The position numbers and the translations under genes were made by a program. Of a stretch of DNA of 49,220 nucleotides, positions 29,361-37,844 are shown one piece after another. Each line of letters starts with the position of its first letter. Position 1 is the stretch's first letter. The notes below the pieces were generated by a model that saw only the letters and a list, made by a program, of their open reading frames with translations, ran no database searches and was not told the DNA's origin. The stretch is taken from IMG/VR virus record IMGVR_UViG_3300030107_004314, positions 1 to 49,220 of that record. The stretch is one strand, 5' to 3'. Source of the stretch: a virus.

Positions 29361-29838
29361 AGTAATTAATCATTTTGGTGCGGATGCTCCAGCATTGCTT
29401 AATAACTATGCTTGCCAGATAGAAGATTCATTAATACAAAGCAACGGTCAATTACAAGAAGCAACTGGTTTACTACAAGAATTAGTATCTGAGCATAAAG
29501 CTTATCAACAAATTCTTACTAACCCAGATACACTTGCTGATTACACTTGTCAGTTCTTCGGTCCTGAAGGTCCTCATCCTGTAGAACAGGCTGCACCTGC
29601 TGATGGTAGGTTTGTAGGACAACAGTTCCAAAACACTGGTGTACAACAGGCTCCTGCTCCACAGCGTCCAGAGATGCCTGCACCTCCACAGCCACAAGTA
29701 CAACAAGGCAATCCTGAAGAGTTCTGGAATAGCTTTGGCAACTTAGCTGACAGAGATCCTGGACAGGCTTGGAAGTATCTCAATGCTGCTCAGCAGAGTC
29801 CTGAGATATTCCGTCAAAAGCTCCTTGTAATGGAGTAA
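28813..29838 (+). CDS. putative scaffold protein, 341 aa, overlaps portal gene
   Basis: The first ~180 codons lie in a different frame inside the portal gene and give a Pro/Gln/Ala-rich N-terminus (APQVSQTQPINSGAPVAQTA). The unique C-terminal part is helical (TADQLRQNGVSDASLEVINHF...QLQEATGLLQELVSEHKAYQQILTN), ending EFWNSFGNL...AWKYLNAAQQ. Acidic, helical and located just before the capsid gene, it matches tailed-phage scaffolds. It is followed by a terminator. Confidence 0.72.
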   Translation: MPDVIAQPTQSAPQVSQTQPINSGAPVAQTAAQAPTVATTPQWTAGAQPMAAPAPQVAAQMGVQGLQYSPTPSAYQGSQAPQAPQQQQAQAENPYRDAFDKVVNLLSSPVQFPFQGQQSTTTPSGVQANYGSQATTQYSDPAAQTYMPSSASNQGYSNASSQTSTEVTADQLRQNGVSDASLEVINHFGADAPALLNNYACQIEDSLIQSNGQLQEATGLLQELVSEHKAYQQILTNPDTLADYTCQFFGPEGPHPVEQAAPADGRFVGQQFQNTGVQQAPAPQRPEMPAPPQPQVQQGNPEEFWNSFGNLADRDPGQAWKYLNAAQQSPEIFRQKLLVME

Positions 29839-29851
29839 ATATCCAATAAAG

Positions 29852-29887
29852 GGGGTAGTTATTTTCTACCCCTATTATTTTTTTAAT
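29852..29887 (+). terminator. rho-independent terminator after scaffold gene
   Basis: Perfect stem GGGGTAG (29852-29858) with CTACCCC (29866-29872), loop TTATTTT, then a T-rich tail tattattttttt. It lies just after the scaffold stop codon. Confidence 0.85.
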
Positions 29888-29890
29888 TAA

Positions 29891-30055
29891 ATGGACGTTG
29901 CAAAAGTAAAACAAGCACTATTACTCTCTCAGTTGATGAAAGAAGATCAACTTGGAAAGGCACCAGATTTACAACCTGTAGATGGCTATATAAACCCCTA
30001 TGGCAGGATGGGTACTGTTCCTCCTACTGCATATTCTCCATATAACGTCGTATAA
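29891..30055 (+). CDS. small protein, 54 aa
   Basis: ATG 29891 to TAA 30055. MDVAKVKQALLLSQLMKEDQ is helical; the rest is Pro/Gly/Tyr-rich (DGYINPYGRMGTVPPTAY). Similar short ORFs lie beside capsid genes in some cyanophages. It has no good Shine-Dalgarno. Confidence 0.5.
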   Translation: MDVAKVKQALLLSQLMKEDQLGKAPDLQPVDGYINPYGRMGTVPPTAYSPYNVV

Positions 30056-30091
30056 TTTGAGCTAACTTATATAAGTAGCTTTATTAAGTCT

Positions 30092-30109
30092 TGGTATAAT
30101 TTTTATAAT
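30092..30109 (+). promoter_or_regulatory. extended -10 promoter upstream of the capsid gene
   Basis: TGGTATAAT (30092-30100) is an exact extended -10 element (TGnTATAAT). A second TATAAT lies at 30104-30109. No -35 is recognisable at the right distance. It stands between a terminator and the major capsid gene, where a separate strong promoter would make sense. Confidence 0.5.
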
Positions 30110-30180
30110 GGAATTTTTTTCCAGCAATAGAGGATTTAATTCCTCTGGTATCAGCAAATTTCTTGCGCTGAGAAACCAAC

Positions 30181-31326
30181 ATGTTTATTGATAACGATTT
30201 TCCAAAACTCCTGGGGGCCGAACTTTATCGTCCGCACCCAGCGTATGTCGTGGAAATGGCTACTGAGCCAGTAGTAGTACACGACTTTACCAAACAGCCT
30301 GGACAAACGGTCCAACTTGACCGTTACAGGTTCTTTGGCAATCCTGGCACTAAGACCAGCCGTGAGCGTACTCAGGATCAAACCATCGGTACTGCAAACA
30401 GCAGATCTATTGTCAAGGACAAGGTTCTTGTATCTCTTCGTGAGTACACAGGACCTGCAGATCCAGCTAACACAAATCTCCCTAGCACTTTCAAAATTGC
30501 TCGTGAGACATTGATGACAGCGCAGCGACTATTGCTCGATACAGGGAACCTTAATATGTTCCATCAGAGTATTGGTTCGTTGACTCTTCTCGATGATTAT
30601 AGACGTTGGAGAGACAGAGTCTTCTTAGATGAGCTATTCAAGAGTGAATCAAGAGGACAAAGTAGTGATACACAAGGTGGTTACTACTATCCAAATAATA
30701 AAGCTAAAGCTGCTGGTGGAAACCTTAACGCTTATTCAGCTACAGAATATGCTTCTGAGCGATTTAAGTTCAACGTTAAGACTGACCTACTTGAAGTAGT
30801 TAAGAGCTTACGTAAGCGTCACGTACCTGTATTCGGTGACGGATACTATCGCTGTATCGCTGACCCTTCATTCATGAAGGATCTCAGGGCTGATCAGGGA
30901 TTCCGTGAAGTTGCACGTTACCCAGGGATGGGTCAAGGTAACCCTCTAATGGGTGCTGGCGGTCCTAACCAAGCCATCTATGGTGGTGGACAATATGGAC
31001 AGGCACAGTTCGTAGGTGGAGAGCCTACCATGCCATCCGGATTTGTTTTCGAAGGAGTAAGATTCTTTGAATCAACCAACTTCCCTGCTAAATCTATTAC
31101 AGTTAACATTGCCGATGGGCAAGGTGCTGTGAACCATACAACTCCTGCTGGATTATTCTTCGGTCCTCAGGCTATCGGTGTAGGTATTGGTGGTCCAAAC
31201 GCTCAAGTCCTCATTAATAATAATGATGATTTCAGCCGGTTTATCATTCTCATATGGCAGCTATACGCTGGCTTTGCGAACTTGAACAAGGACTTCATCA
31301 CAACCGCCTTCACCATAACTGAGTAA
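30181..31326 (+). CDS. major capsid protein, 381 aa
   Basis: Forms the icosahedral shell. Features match the N4-gp56-like/HK97-fold group: QPGQTVQLDRYRFFG, SLREYTGPADPAN, DYRRWRDRVFLDELF and YRCIADPSFMKDLRADQGFREVARY. The latter recalls the 'HP....LR.d..f' pattern of that family. A Gly-rich insert lies about residues 255-285 (GGGQYGQAQFVGG). Position after portal and scaffold supports the call. Its own promoter lies 80 bp upstream. Confidence 0.82.
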   Translation: MFIDNDFPKLLGAELYRPHPAYVVEMATEPVVVHDFTKQPGQTVQLDRYRFFGNPGTKTSRERTQDQTIGTANSRSIVKDKVLVSLREYTGPADPANTNLPSTFKIARETLMTAQRLLLDTGNLNMFHQSIGSLTLLDDYRRWRDRVFLDELFKSESRGQSSDTQGGYYYPNNKAKAAGGNLNAYSATEYASERFKFNVKTDLLEVVKSLRKRHVPVFGDGYYRCIADPSFMKDLRADQGFREVARYPGMGQGNPLMGAGGPNQAIYGGGQYGQAQFVGGEPTMPSGFVFEGVRFFESTNFPAKSITVNIADGQGAVNHTTPAGLFFGPQAIGVGIGGPNAQVLINNNDDFSRFIILIWQLYAGFANLNKDFITTAFTITE

Positions 31327-31341
31327 GGAGGTACATAACTA

Positions 31342-32157
31342 ATGGCAACTTACAAATCTTCCGCTGGAGCTATTCTTCAGCCAGGTAACCAGATTAATAA
31401 GCTTTCTGGCTTCAACGATGAAGGTGTTTTTGGCTGGCCAGGTGTCGAAGCTTTCGAACTCATAGGGTACGCAAAAGTTTCTAACCTAGAAGCAGCTAAA
31501 GCTTCTAATAAAAGCTTCAGCTTAACTGTTCCTTCTCCTGATCGCCGTGTAGGTGATCGTGTACGTGATGATCGTACAAGCTTAGTAGTAAAAGCAAGTG
31601 CTACACGTCCTGCATATGTCTACGGTGCATCTATTGCATTGGCTCAAGACATTCCTTCAGGTGGTGAGCCTTCTTTCCCTGCTTCTCCTGTTACAGCAGA
31701 CTTAGATGGTACTAACACTGAGGTTCTTCTTCTAGGACCTGATAATGGTGGTGCTCCTCTAGGTATTCCTGGAACTCAATTGAACGGTTTAGCAGCTGCG
31801 TCTGCAAGTCTTACAATTGGTGCTTCAGGTCTTGCTCAAGGTACATCAGCTACAACTTCTGCAAAACTACCTTTCTGGTCAAGTGTTACCAGCACAATCG
31901 CTGCTGGCGATGCTGCTAACTCCATGATGTACAAGGTGACAGCAGATACAACATTTAAGATCTATAACTTGAATGCTGTAGCTAACACCACAGTTACTGG
32001 TGACGGTGTATTCATCAGTGCAGCTGATTCAGATGCTGGACGTGCTGCATACTTGCTCGGACGTGTAACTTATATACGCCCTGCTGCAGATGTATCATGG
32101 AATGATGTTCAAGGCTTTATTGACTTCGCATCACAAGTAGGTGGAAACGACGAGTAA
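31342..32157 (+). CDS. capsid-associated or decoration protein, 271 aa
   Basis: Directly after the capsid gene with a good ribosome site (AAGGAGG). Beta-rich, Ser/Ala/Thr-rich sequence (GASIALAQDIPSGGEPSFPA, TIGASGLAQGTSATTSAKLP). Likely head decoration or a second capsid component. No family recognised. Confidence 0.62.
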   Translation: MATYKSSAGAILQPGNQINKLSGFNDEGVFGWPGVEAFELIGYAKVSNLEAAKASNKSFSLTVPSPDRRVGDRVRDDRTSLVVKASATRPAYVYGASIALAQDIPSGGEPSFPASPVTADLDGTNTEVLLLGPDNGGAPLGIPGTQLNGLAAASASLTIGASGLAQGTSATTSAKLPFWSSVTSTIAAGDAANSMMYKVTADTTFKIYNLNAVANTTVTGDGVFISAADSDAGRAAYLLGRVTYIRPAADVSWNDVQGFIDFASQVGGNDE

Positions 32158-32183
32158 GATATAAATTACTCTTAAGAGAATTG

Positions 32184-32209
32184 AGCGAGTCCTTGTGGCT
32201 CGCTTTTTT
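32184..32209 (+). terminator. rho-independent terminator after capsid genes
   Basis: AGCGAG (32184-32189) pairs with CTCGCT (32199-32204) around a 9-base loop, followed by six T. It ends the capsid transcript. Confidence 0.78.
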
Positions 32210-32221
32210 CTTGCCTATAAT
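32193..32221 (+). promoter_or_regulatory. sigma70-like promoter overlapping the terminator
   Basis: TTGTGG (32193-32198), a 17-bp spacer and TATAAT (32216-32221). The -35 lies inside the terminator loop/stem. It could restart transcription toward the connector genes. Not verified. Confidence 0.4.
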
Positions 32222-32236
32222 TAAGTCATTCGTAAA

Positions 32237-32335
32237 ATGACTATGCAATTAATTACTGTGATACTAATTATGGGTCTCACTTTAGGTTTAATTGGTATAT
32301 TCATGGATAACTCTCACCCCAACCATCCACAGTAG
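32237..32335 (+). CDS. tiny membrane protein, 32 aa
   Basis: ATG 32237 to TAG 32335. MTMQLITVILIMGLTLGLIG... is a single hydrophobic helix with a short polar tail (DNSHPNHPQ). It might be a signal-anchor peptide or random. No Shine-Dalgarno is strong. Confidence 0.35.
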   Translation: MTMQLITVILIMGLTLGLIGIFMDNSHPNHPQ

Positions 32336-32390
32336 AGTTGAAATCAAAGGTGGAGACTGGTATGCTAATCAGAGGTTAAACAATTAAGTT

Positions 32391-32831
32391 ATGTTGTATC
32401 AGTACAAACCAACAGGTGGTTTAGTAGAAGTTATCTCTCAGCATGGGGAAGGTATAAAGATGTGTCTCGATGCCAATGAAGAAGTTCTTTATGCAGATGA
32501 AGAAGATCTAGAACCACATATAGGAGCTACACAGGAAAAAAATAAAAATGAAGAAAAATATACTGCTGAATTAGAAGCAGATGGAGTTAAGCCAGCAAAC
32601 CTAACTTCTAAAGATACTTTCCCCATAGATATGAGGGTGAATATAAATAATGCAAGTGCAAGACAAATAGCTGATGCTTTACCAGGGGTAGGTTTAAAAA
32701 CAGCTAGAGATATAAAGGATTTACAAACTTCATGTTCTGGTGAGAGATTTCAAAAATTAGAACAATTAAGAGCAGTTAAAAGAGTTGATTGGGATCAAAT
32801 ATTTAAAGAGAATCTAGTACGAGTAGACTAG
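32391..32831 (+). CDS. helix-hairpin-helix protein in the head module, 146 aa
   Basis: The N-terminal half (QYKPTGGLVEVISQHGEGIKMCLDANEEVLYADEEDLEPHI) reads like a small barrel. The C-terminal half carries VNINNASARQIADALPGVGLKTARDIKDLQ, a ComEA-type helix-hairpin-helix that binds DNA non-specifically. It sits between capsid and connector genes, so it might be a head-completion protein contacting the packaged DNA. Confidence 0.72.
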   Translation: MLYQYKPTGGLVEVISQHGEGIKMCLDANEEVLYADEEDLEPHIGATQEKNKNEEKYTAELEADGVKPANLTSKDTFPIDMRVNINNASARQIADALPGVGLKTARDIKDLQTSCSGERFQKLEQLRAVKRVDWDQIFKENLVRVD

Positions 32832-32854
32832 TTGTAGGACTTTTCGAGTAGTTA

Positions 32855-33334
32855 ATGAAGCTTGATACTTTTACACAATCTAAGATACGCTGGCACTTAG
32901 GTTACAACATAACGTCGGTTCCTGCTGGTGATATAAGCCGTTTAGAGGAAGCTATGAATAATGTTCAGGATTCTTATTGGTTTAGTAAAATAGTTGAACA
33001 AATTGGAAGATGTGATGAAGCTGAAAAGAGAACTGATATGACAGGTAGTGTCAATAATGATTCAACACCTAAAAGTAGAATTGAGAGTATAGCTGGTGAC
33101 GTTGATCGTACAGTTTCTACTTCTGATTTCAAAGAGACATTAAAGACATGGACACAGATTTATATTTATGAGACAGATCGTTTAGCTTTACATCTATATG
33201 TCCCAAACTATAGAAATCCAGAACAAGCTAGATATAGGTTTAATAGAGAAGGTGCTGAATTTATTCAAGCTCTTCCTGGACCAGCAGATGTAGCAGTCGG
33301 CACAAGACTTTTACTGGAAACTAACTACAGGTAG
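32855..33334 (+). CDS. probable head-tail connector, 159 aa
   Basis: Helical first half (FTQSKIRWHLGYNITSVPAGDISRLEEAMNNVQDSYWFSKIVEQI) then strand-rich LHLYVPNYRNPEQARYRFNREG. The position after the head genes and the size match head-completion or connector proteins. The family cannot be named with certainty. Confidence 0.5.
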   Translation: MKLDTFTQSKIRWHLGYNITSVPAGDISRLEEAMNNVQDSYWFSKIVEQIGRCDEAEKRTDMTGSVNNDSTPKSRIESIAGDVDRTVSTSDFKETLKTWTQIYIYETDRLALHLYVPNYRNPEQARYRFNREGAEFIQALPGPADVAVGTRLLLETNYR

Positions 33335-33383
33335 GACTGACGTTTTTTCCTGTTATTCTTATATTTAGGAGTTATCTTCAACA

Positions 33384-33725
33384 ATGGCAATCACTTATTT
33401 TCAAGATACAATCATAGGAACTGAAACACTGTCGGCTCCTAGTAATGGCACTCCTCTAGAGGTAGCTGTTAATAATTTATTCTCGACTAAAAACTATACT
33501 TGTTTAGTTACAGTTGCAAGTGTTAATACTAATGTAATCGTAAGTTTTGAAGCAAGTTTAGATGGTACAAATTATGTGACGCTTCTTGCTAATAGAACAA
33601 TAACTGCTAATGGCTCTACATATGAGAGTGTGATAAATAAACCCTTTAAATGGATTCGTCCAAAATTTGTTTCCGAATCAGGTGGTACAGCTGCAACGGT
33701 TACTTTTTCTATTGCAGCAGCATAG
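33384..33725 (+). CDS. small beta-rich virion protein, 113 aa
   Basis: Alternating hydrophobic strands (CLVTVASVNTNVIVSFEASLDGTNYVTLLANRTI, FKWIRPKFVSE). It resembles small decoration or fibre-tip proteins seen in cyanophages. A ribosome site (aggag) is present 16 bases upstream of the ATG. Confidence 0.57.
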   Translation: MAITYFQDTIIGTETLSAPSNGTPLEVAVNNLFSTKNYTCLVTVASVNTNVIVSFEASLDGTNYVTLLANRTITANGSTYESVINKPFKWIRPKFVSESGGTAATVTFSIAAA

Positions 33726-34022
33726 ATGTCTATTAAACCTACTACACGTTTAGGTTATAGGCATAGTATTCGTCCTCATAAATGGCGTCTTAGAGAATTA
33801 TTAGATAATAGAGATGAAACTAATGTAGAAAAATTTGTAAGACCTAGAGCACCTAGACGTATGGCAGGTACTCGAATAAATGCTGAATTAATTACAGAAG
33901 GCACTGCACCAACTCCTTACATTAAAGGTGATGAAAATATTAGAAGACAGGATGTAGATTTTATTAGTGAGAATTTAGATCCTGATGATCTTGACGAAAC
34001 TAAATCTAGAGAATATATTTGA
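33726..34022 (+). CDS. small basic virion protein, 98 aa
   Basis: Arg-rich first half (TRLGYRHSIRPHKWRLRELLDNRDET, RPRAPRRMAGTRI) and an acidic end. It follows the previous stop directly. No family recognised. Confidence 0.52.
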   Translation: MSIKPTTRLGYRHSIRPHKWRLRELLDNRDETNVEKFVRPRAPRRMAGTRINAELITEGTAPTPYIKGDENIRRQDVDFISENLDPDDLDETKSREYI

Positions 34023-34029
34023 GTAAAAA

Positions 34030-34548
34030 ATGACTATAGGACTATATGATAATCCTATTATTAATGTCGAGATAACTGAGGCTATCACTGATAATGTAAT
34101 TGAATGCTGGGATAAATATAAAAGTAATCCGATTAATACAATTAACATCACATCTTCAGCTACTTTTGATGGTATTCAAAGTGATAATGCTTTAAATTTA
34201 TCGGATTTTCAAGAAGACTATAAGTTTCAAGGAGCTTTGAAAAATATTTTAGAAATAGTACAATATTTACTCCAAAGCAAGCTGCATTATTATTGGGTTC
34301 ACTTTGTTGAATACCATAGCGGTGGATATCAAGGTTTACATAATCATGCGCATAATGAAGACTATAGTTTGATTTTATATCTCAACACTTGTAAAGGGGG
34401 TGAAACTTGTTTTGAATCAGGAGTTGTTTGTACACCGAAGAAAAATAATATGATGTTGTTCCAAGCTAATATCAATCATAAAGCTAAAGAGACTCAGTCG
34501 TGGGATAATAAAAAGGTTCTAGTATGTGGAATGAGGAGGTCTAAATGA
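34030..34548 (+). CDS. 2OG-Fe(II) oxygenase, 172 aa, in the virion block
   Basis: The C-terminal half has the fold pattern of phage 2OG oxygenases: HFVEYHSGGYQGLHNHAHNEDYSLILYLNT (His cluster H104/H106/H108), CKGGETCF, and LFQANINHKAKE with the distal His at 150. The last Lys/Arg stretch, NKKVLVCGMRRS, would hold 2-oxoglutarate. The exact iron ligands need alignment. Substrate unknown; modification of a virion protein is a possibility because it sits among structural genes. Confidence 0.72.
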   Translation: MTIGLYDNPIINVEITEAITDNVIECWDKYKSNPINTINITSSATFDGIQSDNALNLSDFQEDYKFQGALKNILEIVQYLLQSKLHYYWVHFVEYHSGGYQGLHNHAHNEDYSLILYLNTCKGGETCFESGVVCTPKKNNMMLFQANINHKAKETQSWDNKKVLVCGMRRSK

Positions 34549-34706
34549 GTAAAGGCAAAATGCCACCACAACTTCTTGAATACTTTAAGAAGAAACAAGG
34601 TAAAGCTGAAGACAAAAAAGATGATAAGCCTGATGACAAAGTGAAGAAAGAAGACAAGAAAAAAGAAGCCATAGCTAAGGCAAAAAAACAAAAAGAGAAG
34701 CGATAA
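34545..34706 (+). CDS. small Lys-rich protein, 53 aa
   Basis: ATG 34545 overlaps the previous stop (ATGA) and has a good site (gaggagg). MSKGKMPPQLLEYFKKKQGK starts like short 'MPPQLLExFK' proteins I recall from cyanophages; the rest is Lys/Asp-rich and disordered. Confidence 0.65.
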   Translation: MSKGKMPPQLLEYFKKKQGKAEDKKDDKPDDKVKKEDKKKEAIAKAKKQKEKR

Positions 34707-34750
34707 TATCCTTTAGCTATAATTATTATTAAATTAACTCCTAGATAGAC

Positions 34751-35533
34751 GTGTCAAGTAGTAGCTCCAATAAACAACCGTTAATGGTGGATCGCCCAGC
34801 GAATACCTCCACTCTTCTAACTGTCGCCTCTGGTCAAGCTTTTTCAACAAGTTTGATCCCCACTGCCGTTGGTAATGCTACTAAAGTATTTGATGCTGAT
34901 GCAGCTTTAACAGATACTTCAATCAGTGGTGCATACATTGATGAGATATGGTTTCAATACAGTAAAAAAGATAATTTAACAATCAGCCCTAAAGCGGCAA
35001 CAGGAGGTACTTGGGCAAATACAGCTACTTCATGTGTAGTTACTCCTACAGGTGGTAGCAATGTACGAGTAGGACAAAAAGTTTACGTAGACTTTACTAG
35101 TACTAGTAGTGCTCTACCTGCTGATGGTACTTATACAGTTACAGCAGCGACTGCTACTACGTTTACTTTTGCAATAGCCGCACAAGCTAACTCAAATGGT
35201 AACTGTACAGCACAATTACCAACTGATTTCTGTTTTTATCTTGTATCTGCAGCTTCAGTTACTAATACAAACCAGTTCTTCCCTTTATTCACTTTAAGTA
35301 TTGAATCTTTAGCTGAAAAAGAACGTTTTAGTTTAACAGAAGAAGGTATTCTCCCTTACATAAATCATCCAGTAGCTCAATCAGGTGCAAATATAAATAG
35401 TGCAAACAGTTTGACACTACCAAAACATAGAGGATTGATGTTGAGGAGAGGTCAAGCGTTATTTGTGGCAACTAGTGGTTCAACTGCGCTTACAAACGCA
35501 TTTTATTGCAATGTACAAGGTGGTTTCTATTAA
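34751..35533 (+). CDS. beta-rich structural protein, 260 aa
   Basis: GTG start. Middle part (residues ~95-155) has one copy of the 'V-x-VGQKVYVDFTS...DGTYTVTAATATTFTF' module that is repeated in the next protein. The ends are strand-rich (PKHRGLMLRRGQALFVATSG). A virion or tail-surface role is likely. Confidence 0.57.
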   Translation: MSSSSSNKQPLMVDRPANTSTLLTVASGQAFSTSLIPTAVGNATKVFDADAALTDTSISGAYIDEIWFQYSKKDNLTISPKAATGGTWANTATSCVVTPTGGSNVRVGQKVYVDFTSTSSALPADGTYTVTAATATTFTFAIAAQANSNGNCTAQLPTDFCFYLVSAASVTNTNQFFPLFTLSIESLAEKERFSLTEEGILPYINHPVAQSGANINSANSLTLPKHRGLMLRRGQALFVATSGSTALTNAFYCNVQGGFY

Positions 35534-35538
35534 AAATA

Positions 35539-37842
35539 ATGCCTTTCGGAGTAAATTCTTTTAAGAATCCGTCAAAGATAGGCTTTGATACGAAGTTTAG
35601 TAAGAGTTTTGAAAAAGATAATCAATTTAATAACGATAAAGGCTTCAAAATTACAAAAGATCCTTACAAAGTAGATAGATTAAAGAAAAATTATGGTGCT
35701 AGTGAGGTTGATTTTTATAATAAAGACTCTTTATGGTCTAGATGGCGTAGAGGATACGAATTATATTTAGCAACTCAGAGCATGATGGGTTCTACAGCCT
35801 CAGAAAGGGGTGTTAGAGGAGATTATCGTTTATATTTTACTTTTCAACAGTTTCCAGGTGTGTTTATACCTGCCCGTATTTATATTTATCCATCTACTAA
35901 AGAAGATTTAGGCGAACATATTGTAGGTATGAGAGATACTGATGCTTTTAGCTTCTATGACCAAGGATTACCAATATTAGGTGTCAGATATTTAGGAAAT
36001 GTGGTTAATTCAACATATAATCAATCAGGTACTACTTTAGTTGTTGCAAAACAAGATCACGGTTTATTTCCAGGGGAAAATGTCTTTTTAGATTTTCAAA
36101 CTGGCGCAGCTGTTGACGAAACTCTAACTATTACAAGTACTACACAAAACACATTTACAGTAACAACTTCAAACGCAGCAAATACTGGAGGCAATGTTAA
36201 TTATTATCTATCGACTACTTTTGGGGATTCGCGTTGGACTTTTATTAGAGTTCGCCTTCGTAGTTTGCCTACAGACGTTGCTTTCCTTTCAGGCGAACGG
36301 TTAGGAGATCGTCTTGTTGAGAAAGATCCAGGTATAAATAGTACTTACACCAGATCTTCGAGTACTGTAACAGTGACATGTAGCTCTGTGCATGGTTTAA
36401 GTACAGGTAATACAGTCTTCATTGATGTTTCTAGTGGAGATGTATCTTCTGGTAGATATAAAATTACAGTTACTTCTACAACACAATTTACTTTAACAAC
36501 AATTACAAGTGGTACTACGAATGGCAATTTAAAACTAAGTCGTTTAATAAGAGGGCGTAGATATGATGATTATGTTTCTTATACATGTACAGGAACTGAT
36601 TCAAGTACGAATGAAATTATTGTACAAAAGAAAGATAGTTACGGAGCACAAACAATAAATAATAAAATTGTAACAACAGTACCAGCACATAGAGGTTATG
36701 AAGTTGGTAGATTTTTAAGCACTGATTTACGTTGGCAATGTTCTTGTCAAGATTTTTCTAGAAGAGATAGTTATAACTTACAAAGTGATTTATTAAGTGA
36801 TCGTTTTCCAACAACTGGTGTTAAAGCAACAAGAGAAGGACAAGTATTGAATCCTGATGGTACTTTATCTAATGAAAATGACCAACCAGGTGTGTTTAGA
36901 GATCTAGGTTTTGTTACAATTAATAATTTTTATGAACTTCCTGAATATGAAGATAATGCTGAAAACGCTGTTCAAAATTTAGCTTATTATCAACTCCGTT
37001 GGTGTAAACATATTTACGCAGCAATGTGGGCATTACTTCATGATGAGGGTAATGATCCTATAAATTTGACTGCGGATTACGTACAAAATGGTCCGAATAT
37101 TGTTATAACTTCAACTGATCATGGTCTTGAACAAAATACTAAAATACAAATTACTTTTACCAGTGGTAATGCTATATCGGGCGAGTTTACAATTTCAGAA
37201 GTCCAAGATAAGAATACTTTTGTAATTGTTTATCCTTTTTCTAGTCAATCAAGTGGTTATTGCACAATCAGTAATTTAAAAAAACATGAGTTTGTAGGTT
37301 CATGGTTATTAGAACCTAGCGATAGACCTATAGATAAAGGTCTAGAACATTTTAATAAAAAGTTTGAGAAAGAAAAAGTAAATATTCAGGAAGCTTTTAG
37401 AAATGTTTTACTTGCTAAACAAAATACTAAATGGAGTGGTCAGAAAACAATTACTGGTAATAGAAATCAGCCACAATTAGTAGCAGATTTTGATCCTTCT
37501 ACAATAGGAATGCTTTTAACAGATGATATACGTAGGGATAAAGATGGAAATTTAAAGAGAGACGGACGGCAGGTGAATACTACTAACAGAATGACGATGT
37601 TAATTAATAAATTATTTAACCAAACACCTACAAAATTTCAAGATATAAAACTAGGTATTGTTAATAAACCGTTAGATGAGTACGCGAATGAATTTGAATC
37701 AGGGTTAATTTTTTGTGGTGAATTTTCAGCAGGAGTACCTACTGAAAAAGCTGATACAGTGAGTACAATAGATTGTGGAACCTATAATCCACAAACCGAT
37801 CAGGATACAGTCGTAGACGCTGATCTTTATATCAACGCTTAA
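35539..37842 (+). CDS. large structural protein with SWIM-like Cys motif, 767 aa
   Basis: ATG 35539 (MPFGVNSFKN) is preferred to an upstream in-frame start inside the previous gene. It has three copies of the beta module with HGLxxGxxVxxxFxSG then TxTTxxTFTV (about residues 173-220, 284-330, 527-575). A CxC (401-403) and a WCKHIYA (C489, H491) form a CxC...CxH set like a SWIM zinc finger with a long insert. I recall this arrangement in cyanophage structural proteins. Role in the virion unknown. Confidence 0.72.
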   Translation: MPFGVNSFKNPSKIGFDTKFSKSFEKDNQFNNDKGFKITKDPYKVDRLKKNYGASEVDFYNKDSLWSRWRRGYELYLATQSMMGSTASERGVRGDYRLYFTFQQFPGVFIPARIYIYPSTKEDLGEHIVGMRDTDAFSFYDQGLPILGVRYLGNVVNSTYNQSGTTLVVAKQDHGLFPGENVFLDFQTGAAVDETLTITSTTQNTFTVTTSNAANTGGNVNYYLSTTFGDSRWTFIRVRLRSLPTDVAFLSGERLGDRLVEKDPGINSTYTRSSSTVTVTCSSVHGLSTGNTVFIDVSSGDVSSGRYKITVTSTTQFTLTTITSGTTNGNLKLSRLIRGRRYDDYVSYTCTGTDSSTNEIIVQKKDSYGAQTINNKIVTTVPAHRGYEVGRFLSTDLRWQCSCQDFSRRDSYNLQSDLLSDRFPTTGVKATREGQVLNPDGTLSNENDQPGVFRDLGFVTINNFYELPEYEDNAENAVQNLAYYQLRWCKHIYAAMWALLHDEGNDPINLTADYVQNGPNIVITSTDHGLEQNTKIQITFTSGNAISGEFTISEVQDKNTFVIVYPFSSQSSGYCTISNLKKHEFVGSWLLEPSDRPIDKGLEHFNKKFEKEKVNIQEAFRNVLLAKQNTKWSGQKTITGNRNQPQLVADFDPSTIGMLLTDDIRRDKDGNLKRDGRQVNTTNRMTMLINKLFNQTPTKFQDIKLGIVNKPLDEYANEFESGLIFCGEFSAGVPTEKADTVSTIDCGTYNPQTDQDTVVDADLYINA

Positions 37843-37844
37843 CT

